Below are positions 41,291-51,506 of a stretch of 64,000 nt of DNA, one piece after another. Source of the DNA: Pegoplata infirma (lineage: Eukaryota > Arthropoda > Insecta > Diptera > Anthomyiidae). The DNA lies in assembly GCA_963921195.1 (NCBI GenBank), contig OY992540.1, positions 22,580,262-22,644,261 of the forward strand, written 5' to 3'. The number at the start of each line of letters is the position of its first letter. The stretch's first letter is position 1. The notes beneath the pieces are model-generated. The model was not told the origin of the DNA. It did not search any database and saw only the letters and a program-made list of their open reading frames with translations. Position numbers and translations under genes: made by a program.

Positions 41291-42646
41291 ATGAGTGTCA
41301 CCAAAGATGCTCCGGAATTGCTTGATAGAAAAGCAAGTGGTAGTAAACCTGTGAAAGAAGCACAAGGGCTACATCATAACGAAATTCAACTGGTTAAAAA
41401 GGAACTGCAAGAACAAATGCAGCAGATGTCTACTAGCTTCGATATGAAAATGGAACAGTGGTTAAACAGATTAATCTTAGTATTGAACCCTGGTGAACAT
41501 CAAACAAAGGACGAGGAAACCGTTTCAAATGTGGGGGAACAATTGCCACAGAAACAGGATGAGACTCAACAGGAACAGCAAAAGGCTGTAAATGAGCAAG
41601 TAAAAGCTCAGAGAGAGCAAGAAAAAGCTCCAGAAAAACTAGAAAAGGCTCAAAACGAGGAAACCGTTTCAAATGTGGGGGAACAATTGCCACAGAAACA
41701 GGATGAGACTCAACCGGAACAGCAAAAAGCTGTAAATGAGCAAGCTCAGAAAGAGTTAGAAAAAGCTCAAAACGAGGTATCAGTTTCAAATGTAGGGGAT
41801 CCATTGCTACAGAAACTTGATGAGACTCAACAAAATCAGAAAAAGTCTTTAAGTGAGCAAGAAAATGCTCAGAGAAAGTTAGAAATAGCTCAACATGAGG
41901 TATCAGTTTCAAATGTAGGGGAACAATTGCTACAGAAACTTGATGAGACTCAACGGATACAGCTAAGGACTGTAATTGAGATAGAAAAAGCTCAAAACGA
42001 AGTATCAGATTTAAATGTGGGGGAACCATTGTCACAGAATCTTGATTTCACTCAACATAAGCAGCAAAAAGCTGTAAGTCAGCCAGCTCAAAGAGAGCAA
42101 CAAAAGGCTCAATCAGTATTAAAACTGAAGGTTGCGAAAAATATGATCATCATATATCATCAAAAACAAATATTTCAGCATGAGCTCACAAAATTTAAAA
42201 TGCATCGAATTGTTAATAAAAACAACAAAATCGTTAGTTTTTATCCTTTTACGCACAAATATGGTATGCTTCGTGGTCAATTAAAAAATTCAAATTTACC
42301 ATTATTAGCATCAAGAAAGATCTTCAAGTTTATTCCCCCGGCAGCCCCTCCTTTTCGAGGGATTTGGGAGGCTGGTGTAAAGTCGGTTAAACATCCTACG
42401 CCAATATATGACTGCCCAAAGTATACTTCCTTTTCAAATGTTATTTGCTTCGATAAATGGAAGTTAATCCAGAAATACTTTTGGATCCGATGGAAAGAAA
42501 AGTATTTGACTACCCTACAACAACGTCAGAGGCATTCCAAAATCAATATGAAAGAAGGTACAGTCGTTATTACCGAAGTTCATGATGGCCGAGACGGAAA
42601 AGTAAGAGTAGCAACGTTAAAACTTCAGAACAATAGTGTGCTTTAG
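41291..42646 (+). CDS. Fused ORF: coiled/repeat gag-like N part joined to BEL pol remnants
   Basis: 451 aa. Residues 1-70 are charged and helical. Residues 75-275 hold five imperfect 34-48 residue repeats, each with SNVGE(Q/P)L..Q..DETQ (SNVG or LNVG at 79, 127, 166, 207, 241) and rich in Gln, Glu and Lys. Residues about 290-345 resemble the segment before the BEL integrase zinc finger (VSFYPFTHKYGMLRGQLKN, LPLLASRK). Residues 350-370 (PPFRGIWEAGVKSVKH) match the end of the integrase core. Residues 385-451 match the C-terminal domain (KWKLIQKYFWIRWKEKYL, QQRQRH, DGKVRVATL). Protease, RT, RNase H and the integrase catalytic residues are missing, so the product cannot act as an enzyme. The frame survived several deletions. 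Confidence 0.85.
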   Translation: MSVTKDAPELLDRKASGSKPVKEAQGLHHNEIQLVKKELQEQMQQMSTSFDMKMEQWLNRLILVLNPGEHQTKDEETVSNVGEQLPQKQDETQQEQQKAVNEQVKAQREQEKAPEKLEKAQNEETVSNVGEQLPQKQDETQPEQQKAVNEQAQKELEKAQNEVSVSNVGDPLLQKLDETQQNQKKSLSEQENAQRKLEIAQHEVSVSNVGEQLLQKLDETQRIQLRTVIEIEKAQNEVSDLNVGEPLSQNLDFTQHKQQKAVSQPAQREQQKAQSVLKLKVAKNMIIIYHQKQIFQHELTKFKMHRIVNKNNKIVSFYPFTHKYGMLRGQLKNSNLPLLASRKIFKFIPPAAPPFRGIWEAGVKSVKHPTPIYDCPKYTSFSNVICFDKWKLIQKYFWIRWKEKYLTTLQQRQRHSKINMKEGTVVITEVHDGRDGKVRVATLKLQNNSVL

Positions 42647-42869
42647 CGGTCCATTCATAAAGTATGGCCTCTGATAATATTCGAAGAAGAAAAGATAAGG
42701 CAACACCAATGAACTCCGACATTTCAACAACAACACAAGATATCAGCACGCATATTTAACTTTATTTATGATTGTTACTTTTAATTATTCTGTATTTATG
42801 TTAAAGATAAATATTATTAGCAGTAAAATTAGATTTTAATAATCAATTGTCATTTAGTGCCCGGCAGAA

Positions 42870-43257
42870 TGTTCACATATGAACACGATATTTTATAATC
42901 TAGTTTTGGATTTTCCACAAAACTGATTAGTATTGTTTAAATAGGATTGTGTTCTTTTTATTATTTACATATAATGACCAAAATTCCCAAATTGTGATAT
43001 GTTACTTTTTATTATCATGTTTTCAAGGTTAATACTTAAGGATGTAGATAGGAAAAAGATAACATAACACATGTTTATTTAATGAAGATATTGCTGGCAC
43101 ACATGCGCCCGGCAGGTAGGGAATATTCTAGTTCTAGGTTAGATTTAAGATTATTGTAGTTAGTTCTTAAGGTTTTTAATTTTAATAAAATAATCAGTGT
43201 CTTACAAACATTCGTGGTACGTGTATTATTTCTATTTCCAAAGTAATTCCGCGTACA
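42870..43257 (+). repeat. 3' LTR of the BEL/Pao element
   Basis: 388 bp matching the 5' LTR. It is preceded by TTTAGTGCCCGGCAGAA, a likely (short) plus-strand priming region. Confidence 0.92.
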
Positions 43258-43368
43258 AATATGGTTTAGAATTATGCAACTCTATCAAATTTCCCATGAA
43301 TTTACTCATATACCTCCTTTCTTATGTTAATTTGAAACCGTTAAAATTTTAGTTTGAAAATATTTTTA

Positions 43369-44694
43369 GGCTCTATGAAATAAGGCCCCAATGAAATAAG
43401 GCCCCAAATCAAAAATGAAATAAGGCCCCACAAATTTTTACTAAAAAAAATTGGGGTGTTATTTCATTATTTGGGGCTTTATTTCATTATTTGTTTTGGG
43501 GCTTTATTTCATTATGAAATAAGTCCCCAAATTTTAGGAATGAAATAAGGCCCCAAATAATATTTTGGGGTTTTATTTCATTTTCTCTGAAAGACTGCTA
43601 ATGAAATAATTTTCACAGAAATAAGTCCAAAATGAAATGAAATTACTACAGAAGCTACAAAAAATGAACTTAAAAAGATTAGTGCAATTGCTAACGTGCC
43701 TACTGAATCTGCGATAAGTATTTTAAAAATTTCGCTGTAAGATCGGATGAGAAACATCTTACGAATATGAATTTAAATCTCTATATTAATTAAAAACTTT
43801 TCTCTCAAAACTTAATCAATAATAAATTTTGTCTTTAATATATTTACAAACCACGAAAAGGAATTAAAACTGGTGATATCATTGGGCATTTCTAGGATTC
43901 TATTTAATTACTGATGAAATAATATGATGCATGTTTTAAAAATATTTAAATGCATGTGGTGATGAAGGAAGCGCCGCAGGAGAAAAAATTTTACAACAGA
44001 TTTTAACAAAAAATTAAAAAAAAAATCGCGCGATTTTTTTTTAATTTTTTGTTAAAATCTGTTGTAAAATTTTTTCTCCTGCGGCGCTTCCTTCATCACC
44101 ACATGCATTTAAATATTTTTAAAAAAAGCATCATATTATAATATTATGAAAGATATATTAACGACGACGGTAGGTTGTACAAAATCGAAGAAAATTTCGA
44201 CAAGTCCATTGTGCTAACACCTTAAACAATCCAATGTGCCACGCCCTGGTCAATAAAAGCAGTTATTTAGACGTATTCGTAATTTTTTGTTCACTCGCGG
44301 CGTGCATTTCGGTTTGTAGTAGATTTAATATATTTTGGATTTAAATTGAGTCCTTTGTATGTATGTGTAAAATTTTTAATTTACCAAAAATTTTGGAGTA
44401 ATTTTTTAATGAAATAGTAGATAAGCTTATCGAACGGACTTAATATTTATTTTTGTTTTTAAATTGGGGCCTTATTTCATTTTCAAAATGGGGCTTAATT
44501 TCATTATGAAATAAGGCCCCAAAAATGGGGCGTTATTTCATTTTATCTTTGGGGTTTTTTTTCATTTCATTGGGGGCCTATTTCATTTATTTTTTGGGAT
44601 GTTGTTTCATAATGAAAAAAAGCCCCAAAAAATGGGGCGTTATTTCATTTCTGGTTTGGGGTCTTATTTCATTGGGGCCTTATTTCATAGAGCC
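43369..44694. mobile_element. hAT-type foldback with AAATAAGGCCCC subterminal repeats
   Basis: GGCTCTATGAAATAAGGCCC mirrors GGGCCTTATTTCATAGAGCC. TATTTTTA (8 bp) is duplicated at 43361-43368 and 44695-44702. The terminal 200 bp on each side contain about a dozen ATGAAATAAGGCCCC/GGGGCNTTATTTCAT motifs, typical of clustered transposase sites. A 9-bp TSD (Mutator-like) is possible because G follows both copies. The frame at 44525-44767 is produced by these repeats. A strong palindrome occupies the centre. Confidence 0.82.
43922..44137. repeat. 216-bp near-perfect palindrome
   Basis: Arms of 108 bp meet at the self-complementary centre ATCGCGCGAT (axis between 44029 and 44030) with no spacer. 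Blocks AAGGAAGCGCCGCAGGAGAA and TGCATGTGGTGATG are perfectly mirrored; I see about two mismatches, both in the distal 20 bp. Confidence 0.9.
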
Positions 44695-44932
44695 TATTTT
44701 TAGTGTGTACCATCACTTTTTTTATATTTTTAAATATTTATATTTAAGAAAAAAAATAATAAATTAAAACAAAAATATTATTAAAACCACCTCATATATT
44801 AGATTGAATAAGATTGGACAACTGGTCGGCCATGTCAATTTCTTGACAAGTTTCGGTGTTTCCTTTTAATTTGTATTATTTGCAATTTCACACAATTTTA
44901 GCAGAAACAATTCCTTAATATTAAAAGAATAA

Positions 44933-45569
44933 CACAGCTCAACATGAAAATGCGTATTGGATTCTGATAAGTGATTTAGTGGCTGTTGCGCTGATTCCAA
45001 ATCTGCGACCCAAATATGGCTATCACGTCAGGATTTTGATTTATTCGCAGTTAAAGTGCCGAAAAAGGCCATTTTTGACCCTTTTTGAAAGCTTATAATA
45101 TAAGATCCTGACATGCGATTGACTTGATATCAAGCTCATTCAAAAGTATGTAATTTTCTCTATAAGACAAGATAAAATGTTCTTGGAATTTAATTTTTTA
45201 AAATAGTAAAAAAATCATTAACAAAAAAACCTTCCATTTTTTAAATATTTAGTTTATTGACACAGTGGTTTTTAACAAATTTCCATACAAATCCCAACGC
45301 TAATGATTTGTTCACCATTATAAAAAATTAAATTCCAAGAAAATTTGATTTGGTCTTGAAGAGAAAATTACGCACTTTCGAATGAGCTTGATATCAAGTC
45401 GAAAATGGCCAAAATGGGCGTTTTTTGATACTTTAACCGCGATTTTTTCGAAATTGTGACGTAATAGAAAAATTTGAGTGACCGTTTTGGAATCGGGAAA
45501 CAAAAACCTATAAATTTTTTTTGGTTTCATTCAAAACGCAGCAACAAACCTCAGATTTGTAGAGCGGTG
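44933..45569. mobile_element. Palindromic element, CAC(A/C)GCTC ends, TAA TSD
   Basis: CACAGCTCAACATG and GATTTGTAGAGCGGTG are imperfect TIRs with TAA at 44930-44932 and 45570-45572. Arms mirror over GATTCCAAA, GTTAAAGT and AATGAGCTTGATATCAAGTC, and over GGAATTTAATTTTT near the centre. The 3-bp target fits Harbinger-like mobilisation. A better mate for the left end (CTTGTTGAGCGGTG, TAA) lies at 46961-46974, so an alternative is a 2-kb element 44933-46974 with a nested internal copy. Confidence 0.65.
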
Positions 45570-45679
45570 TAATTAACAAAAATTAATAATTTTCAAAAAA
45601 AAAAAAAAATACAAAAAATCACACAATTTTCTAATATTTTAAACAAATTTAAAACAAATTAAATTGACAATTTTTACAA

Positions 45680-45763
45680 TTACTTTTTGGTTCGACATTC
45701 TATTTTTTTAGTACACACCGATTTCTGTCGTTCTTCTTCATCCTTTATATCTGTCATTCGTGA
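45680..45763 (-). CDS. Candidate terminal coding exon, unknown protein
   Basis: On the minus strand a textbook acceptor TTTCTTTGTTTCAG is followed at 45763 by 27 in-frame codons (RMTDIKDEEERQKSVCTKKI within) and a TAA at 45680-45682. Basic and acidic residues alternate. A further minus-strand frame at 46456-46650 (NLRAWFLKTDQSSPIYIS) could be an upstream exon, but its apparent donor (GTGAGA) does not keep phase. The pair might be remnants of an element between the TAA-flanked ends. No family recognised. Confidence 0.3.
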   Translation of the reverse strand, partial: SRMTDIKDEEERQKSVCTKKIECRTKK

Positions 45764-45769
45764 CTGAAA

Positions 45770-46984
45770 CAAAGAAAGATTTTTTTTAATTTCGTAAGTT
45801 TTTAAAAATGTATACTAAATTTATTTTCGTAAAATAAATGAAACTTAGGTTTATTTTACGAAAGAATTAGCTATGAAAGTTTATTTGGTAAAATTTCGTA
45901 AAAAAAAATGTTGCATGGATTTTTTTGGTGAAGTTCAGTAGTTAATTTTTTTCAACATTTCGTAAGTCAAAATTAGAAAAATGAAGTTTTTCGACCAAAA
46001 TTAATGTTCCACTCAAATGTTGTCGCAAAATTTCCTAATATTTATGGGAAACATATTTAAAAAATTCCAAACCACAAATTTAATCCACTGATGCGATTTT
46101 TGTTGAAAATATTGTGTAGATAATGGAGAAATATTTTTAGTCTTCAAAAATCGATTTTGGTCCACAGATGATAATCAGCATTATTGGACAAGAATCGAGT
46201 TTCCAATTTTTTTTAATTATTTTAAACATAACGTACTTAACATTTTTATATGAATTTGGTAAATAAAAAAATCGTTCAGCAGGTATTCCGGCAGGAGAAG
46301 TCTAGAAGAAAGCGAAAACACCAAAAATAAAATATGGCTTGTCCATTTTTTTACAATAACCCCCTCATATTAAAACCATGTTTTACGGTAAAAATTTCAC
46401 TTAAACTTTAAACGCCTCAAATCGCAATAAAACATTTAAAGAAAAGTGTCCCGTCTCACGATAAGAACGAAGGAGATGCGTAATTTTTTTTTTGTGTTGT
46501 TCGTAATGATGCTAAAGCAGTTTTAAATTGTACAGTTCGCAAAGCCGAAGACATGGTTATTGTTTTTTTAGTTCCTGAAATATAAATTGGAGATGATTGA
46601 TCTGTCTTTAAAAACCACGCCCTCAAATTTTTCTGAGCCAAGAAGCTCATTAAATTTTTTGCAGCGATATATATTTAAAGCGAAACTAAATATAACACTG
46701 ATCTTATATTTAGGCCAGCAACGCGGACCGGGCCAGCTAGTAGTTCATAAATTTTACCACATTTTAGTAAAATTTAACTAAAAGTTTAGAAAAGTTTCGA
46801 AATTTTCTACCCATTAGTTTATCATATTTATCTTCTTAAATTTAAGAAAGTTTTTTTTCACTATTTTAGTAAATTTTTTAAAAGTTGAGAATTTTTTTTT
46901 TTTTTTTTAACATAAAATGGCGGTATCTAAACTAAAAACTAAAATTTAAACCGAAAAAAGCTTGTTGAGCGGTGTAATTAGACC
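45770..46984. other. A+T-rich DNA with a possible element end
   Basis: Apart from the minus frame 46456-46650, nothing coding. CTTGTTGAGCGGTG followed by TAA (46961-46977) has the form of a right end related to the element at 44933. Confidence 0.35.
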
Positions 46985-47215
46985 ATTCTTGAACTCAAAT
47001 TAGGTTAGGTTAAGTTGGATGGGCATCCGCCAATTTGGCGAATTCATTCGGAGGCCATAAGGCCCATTGTGATTCCCCTAAAGTTGTCTCCCTACTCCCC
47101 TCTGATATACAAAATTCTACCTCTCAAACCACCCCGATTCTCTAAGGTATTCTGCTAGATATGTCAATGGGACACTGTTTAGGTCATCAAAAAATCTACT
47201 CAAATTAAGTTTGTG
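46985..47215. repeat. Likely LINE 3'-UTR-type fragment starting TTAGGTTAGGTTAAG
   Basis: The series TTAGGTTAGGTTAAGTTGGA, TGGGCATCCGCC and GGCCATAAGGCCCATTGTGA resembles interspersed 3' ends seen widely in fly genomes. No coding part is attached. The TTAGG-like start is not a telomeric array. Confidence 0.45.
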
Positions 47216-48200
47216 CACTAATTAAAGATGTCACAAAATATAAATCCAATCGGTTCACGTTTGGACTTCGGACACATTTTCCGGAAAACACTCCCAGGCA
47301 GAAAAATACAAACGGGCCAACGTTGGAATGAAGTTGGCGGCGACGGTACCAACGTTGGCGAATCATACCCGTTTCTAAGTCTACGACGTCATTCCGAGGT
47401 TGAAATGATAACAGTGGCCAACGATCGCTCGACTTTTGTTTTAATGTTGGGTTAACATTGATTTTACAAATTCACGACATTGGATTTAACTTTTGTTTAG
47501 GGTGTTACGGTCACCGGAAAAGGCGTTAGGGCGGCTAGTGCCGGCTAACACACCACGAACACAAAACACACTCACAGGTCGGTCCATCCCGCCAAATCCC
47601 AAAACCCATCCGTCCGAACAATTAAAATTCACAACAAAACTAAATTAAACGAAACACGTCAACGAGAGGAGGAGAGAGATGTTGGCTCCTCACTGGCCCT
47701 GCCCTACCTTTGGTCGTCCGTCTGTCCAGTACAATTATCATGACCCCACTAAAACACGCGATACTTACACAATAACCTTTATACGAAAATCAACACTAAA
47801 ATTTTTAAATCGTTATAAATTAATGGTTTTTATTAAAAATAAATCTTTAAACTAATAAAAGTAAATAATAAATGCACTAAATAAATAATAATAATAGTCT
47901 AAATAAATAATATTGTAGTGGGGGAATTATGGGGATTAATTAAATACCCAAAGTGGGGAACTCCAAAACTTGCCTGTCTGGCAGCACCCCATGTGTACGT
48001 TCAGTTAAACTGAAACGTATACACAGCAAAAGAAAATTGAAATTAAATTAAACCTGACTTTAAACAAATATGTACAAATAAACAAAGGAAATAATAAAAA
48101 TAAATGTGATATAATTAAAATAAATAAAATTAAGTTGAAATATATGTGTTAATAAATAAAAAAACTATAAGTTAAATTATAAATTAAATAAATTAGTTAA

Positions 48201-48202
<2 letters not shown>
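47216..48202. other. Unassigned, partly G+C-richer DNA
   Basis: A frame at 47228-47455 (75 aa) contains repeated CCAACGTTGG motifs and no known domain. TGTTACGGTCACCGGAAAAG and CGGCTAGTGCCGGCTAACAC at 47504-47550 look like a repeat end but no partner was found. GTACGTTCAGTTAAACTGAA at 47997 is an imperfect hairpin. Confidence 0.35.

Positions 48203-48245
<43 letters not shown>
48203..48245. repeat. 43-nt poly-A run
   Basis: Uninterrupted A run immediately before the first copy of a 265-bp direct repeat. It could be a retroposed tail or a slippage product; length may be inexact. Confidence 0.8.
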
Positions 48246-48249
<4 letters not shown>

Positions 48250-48782
48250 CAGGATGTCACCACCAAACAAACATTAGAAACCTTGGACAAAAACCTTTAA
48301 TTATGGACGCAACTTGTGAACATAAACATAAAGAACACAAATTTCATTCATAAATAAACAACGTTTCTCTCAGTACACTAACAAATTTACCAGTGTACTA
48401 CACTAAACACACACATCTATACAAACGTACAACATATTAACCAGCTGGTTGGTTAACCAGTGGCGGGGCAAATCAAAAATATGAATAGGGGTCAAAAGCA
48501 CCCGCTACAAATGGGGGTTTCCAGGATGTCACCACCAAACAAACATTAGAAACCTTGGACAAAAACCTTTAATTATGGACGCAACTTGTGAACATAAACA
48601 TAAAGAACACAAATTTCATTCATAAATAAACAACGTTTCTCTCAGTACACTAACAAATTTACCAGTGTACTACACTAAACACACACATCTATACAAACGT
48701 ACAACATATTAACCAGCTGGTTGGTTAACCAGTGGCGGGGCAAATCAAAAATATGAATAGGGGTCAAAAGCACCCGCTACAA
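48246..48782. repeat. Two identical 265-bp direct repeats, 7-bp spacer
   Basis: Copies 48246-48510 and 48518-48782 start TTTCCAGGATGTCACCACCA and end AAAAGCACCCGCTACAA, with ATGGGGG between. They appear identical by eye, so the duplication is recent or was homogenised. Each contains CCAGCTGG and GGTTAACC palindromes. They are too close to be LTRs of a functional element. Confidence 0.85.
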
Positions 48783-49233
48783 GGGATGTATTGAAAATCT
48801 CGATGTAGTGCTTTTTAGTTACCATTTTGTACAAATTGGTGGAAAATGAAACTACTTAAGTGTTCACTTAAATTAAAGAGTTGAGGTCTATGTAAATCGA
48901 AAACTTAAAAAAAAAAAAAAAATGTTAAACTTTTAAATTATAATCTATAGTGTAGTGTTTTATGTAAACACAAAGTTGTGCCAACACAATATTTTTAGTA
49001 AAACTGTTTTACATTATACAATGTTGTATTTTTGGCTAGCCCGATATTGTACCAACACAAAATTTTTGGTACGGTTGGCAATTTCTGACTGGGCTGGTTT
49101 AGTGTATAAGGTCGGTCTTGACCCACTATAATTTTCTTACTTGTTACCATAACCCTAATAAAATGGTAATTAAACCATTATTTAATTGGTCCCTAAAGTT
49201 CTCATCTATGCTGAATGTTATATCGACCACTTG
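48783..49233. other. Unassigned DNA ending in a dipteran repeat end
   Basis: TAAGGTCGGTCTTGACC and TATAATTTTCTTACTTG at 49109-49143 are the reverse of the left end of the repeat at 38853. The rest holds no recognisable feature. Confidence 0.35.
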
Positions 49234-49241
49234 TTCGGTAG

Positions 49242-50947
49242 CAAAGGTTCGAAAGAATTAATTCTTTAATTCCCTTTTGGAAATAGAATTCAATTTCATA
49301 GAATTGTCCATTCTTTAAAATCATTCCCTATGAATTAATTCTCAAGCTTAATTCACGAAGCTTAACTTTCAGTTGAATTAATTCCCCATAGAATTTATTC
49401 TCTATGGAATTCAATTCCATAGGGAATTAATTTTTTTTTTTAATTCAATCTATTACAAATTGAATGAACATTTTTTTTATGCATGCCTTTGAATGAATAT
49501 TATATGTTCTTCATTCCTTTGAAAAATGTGTTGGTAGATATTTGAACAAATTCAAAAAATGTGATAAAATACGTATGTTTACGAAGCATTCTACCAATTA
49601 AAGTGTTTTGAACCTATTGGGTCCTAATAATAAAGTCTTAAAACTAAAATTGTCGTATCTCGAAAACTAAGCTAGATAGAGCAAAACGGATCAAAATTGA
49701 TGGGAAAAATTGAACTACAGAAGAAGAGCTACAAAGTTGCTTCACAACTTTTTGTCATGTCACCGGTACACTCAAAAAAAAAAAAAACTGTAAAGTTAGC
49801 AAAAAATTTAGTTAATATTAACTAAAAAAACACCTGATTTTGAACCTACTAAATTTCTAGTTAATTTAACAAAAAATATTTAGTTAACTTTTCGTAGAAT
49901 GAATGTAGCAAAAAAAAAACCGTAATTTTAACTAAAAATTCAGCTGAAAATTTCGTAACATTTTTTATTAGTTGAATTCAGCTAAACTTTTTGTAAAAAA
50001 TTTTAAGTTTGTTAAATATTGGTTTTAAACACTAACACTTCACTTATTTTTTCTTATTTTTTTCACAGCATTAAGTTCAGCTTAAGTAGGACTTATGAGA
50101 TTTGCATAGGAGGCTACACAAGAAATGTTTAAAATTTTTCACTTGACAAAAATGTTACAAAAAATCAGCAAATTAATTAGTAAAAATTCGTAAACTCAGT
50201 TTTAAAGTCAACAAAAAAAACTAATTCAAAATTTGTACAAAACTAGTATTTTTGTAAATAGAACTTAACTAAAAAAAGTAGTTAAAACGCTGATTTTAAC
50301 TAAAAATTTGCTAAAAAGCCAGTAAACTCGAGTTAACAAAAAAAATTTAGTTAACTTTACAGTTTTATTTTTTTGAGTGTAGTTACCGAGATATGAGCGT
50401 TTTAAAATTTTCGGTAATTCGAATTTTTAGACTCAAAGTTAGGACTTAATAGGGTCCACACATGTGAAGAGGCCAATTTCTTTATAGGGTCGCCACCGAT
50501 TTTGATCCGAAATTTTTCTCCGTTTTGCTCTATCATGCGTAGTTTTCGAGATATGGTAATTTTAGTTTTAAGACTTTATTTTTAGGACCCAATAGGTTCA
50601 ACACACTTGAATTGGTAGAATGCCTCATAAACATACGTATTTTATCACATTTTTCGTATTTGTTCAAATATCTGCCAACACATTTTCAAAGGAATGAAGA
50701 ACATATAATTTTCATTCAAAGGAATGCATAAAAAAAATGTTCATTCAATTTGTAATAGATTGAATTAATAAAAAAAGAATTAATTCCCTATGGAATTGAA
50801 TTCCTTTGGGAATGAATTCTTGAGAATGAAGCCTGTGAATTATTTTTAAGTGAATTGAATAAAAGAATGGTAAATTCAAATAACTGAAGTCGAATTAATT
50901 TTATTGGAGAATTAATTCTCAATAGAATTAATTCTTTCGAATCTTTG
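49242..50947. mobile_element. hAT-type foldback, CAAAGGTTCGAAAG ends, 8-bp TSD
   Basis: CAAAGGTTCGAAAGAATTAA mirrors TTAATTCTTTCGAATCTTTG. TTCGGTAG is duplicated perfectly at 49234-49241 and 50948-50955. The terminal ~200 bp of both sides repeat the palindrome GAATTAATTC and GGAATTGAATTCC-like blocks. Deeper arm matches include AACACATTTTTCAAAGGAATG-like and GGACCCAATAGGTTC segments. A CACTCA MITE (49769-50379) was later inserted off centre. No transposase. Confidence 0.9.
49769..50379. mobile_element. CACTCA-type MITE nested in the hAT foldback
   Basis: CACTCAAAAAAA on the left and TTTTTTTGAGTG on the right, with TA at 49767-49768 and 50380-50381. Inner ACTGTAAAGTTAGC mirrors GTTAACTTTACAGT. 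Excision with one TA rejoins GTCACCGG and GTTACCGAG of the host foldback. The interior is dense in AGTTAAnnTTAACT motifs. Confidence 0.88.
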
Positions 50948-50955
50948 TTCGGTAG

Positions 50956-51069
50956 GGTATCGTGATTAACATGCCTAGATTTAAACCGTTCGGCGCAGCC
51001 GAATTTTTTTTTCAGCCGCGCTGTTCTAAAAAAACACGGCGCGCAGCCGAAACGCCGCAGCCGCCGAAA
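50956..51069. repeat. GCCGAA-rich repeat interrupted by a MITE
   Basis: GGCGCAGCCGAATTTTTTTT, GCGCAGCCGAAACGCCGCAG and, beyond the MITE, CAGCCGTTGCCGAAAATTTT form a small cluster around a GCCGAA core. Confidence 0.45.
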
Positions 51070-51077
51070 ATTTTTGC

Positions 51078-51273
51078 CATAGAGAAACATAGAGGCGAAG
51101 GCGTCAAAAACTGAGTTGTCAAAGTACAACTTGTATACATGTATTTGTTGACAAAGTAAAACTTGTAAACATGTATTGTGTGGTGAATTAACATCGACAA
51201 CGTACGTGTGAGAAATTAGAAAAAGATAGTAATATTATTTTTTCTTTCACCTTCGCCTCTATGTTTCTCTATG
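51078..51273. mobile_element. 196-bp hAT-type MITE, 8-bp TSD
   Basis: CATAGAGAAACATAGAGGCG mirrors CGCCTCTATGTTTCTCTATG (24-bp TIR including GAAGG/CCTTC). ATTTTTGC is duplicated at 51070-51077 and 51274-51281. The interior has two near-direct copies of AGTA(C/A)AACTTGTA.ACATGTAT. Non-coding; the ORFs crossing it are shadows. Confidence 0.88.
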
Positions 51274-51506
51274 ATTTTTGCTCTTCAGCCGTTGCCGAAA
51301 ATTTTGCATCGGCTTGCTTCACTGTGCGTGCTTCATTTATTTTTTGTGTTATAAAAACGTAAAAAGGAAATAGATAAATAAAATTAAAATAAATTAATAA
51401 ATAAAAATAAATAAATAATTAGTTTTTTAAAAGATAAATAAATGCAAGACAAAAAAAATGCTAAAGTAAATTTTGCTGTCATAACTTAAAACACCATTCA
51501 TTTATA

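Larger units (their letters stand above)
40785..43257 (+). mobile_element. BEL/Pao LTR retrotransposon, internally deleted
   Basis: Two 388-bp LTRs (40785-41172, 42870-43257) begin TGTTCACATATGAACACG and end TTCCGCGTACA, identical as far as I compared. AATAT is duplicated at 40780-40784 and 43258-43262, a 5-bp TSD. A tRNA primer site follows the 5' LTR. Only one ORF lies between. Its 3' half matches the integrase end of BEL/Pao pol with most of pol deleted. At 2.5 kb it is far shorter than an autonomous BEL element (about 6-9 kb). Identical LTRs imply recent movement in trans. Confidence 0.93.

Noticed and set aside
41433..42035. 200-aa minus-strand ORF
   Set aside because: Antisense shadow of the BEL-derived ORF repeats; its own repeats follow from the plus-strand ones.
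46997..47015. Insect telomeric (TTAGG)n array
   Set aside because: Only about two TTAGGT repeats followed by unrelated sequence; matches the form of an interspersed repeat end.
47228..47455. 75-aa ORF as a gene
   Set aside because: Composition follows repeated CCAACGTTGG motifs; no recognisable domain or neighbouring exon.
48246..48782. Pair of LTRs of a short retroelement
   Set aside because: Only 7 bp separates the copies, ends are not TG..CA, and there is no primer site.
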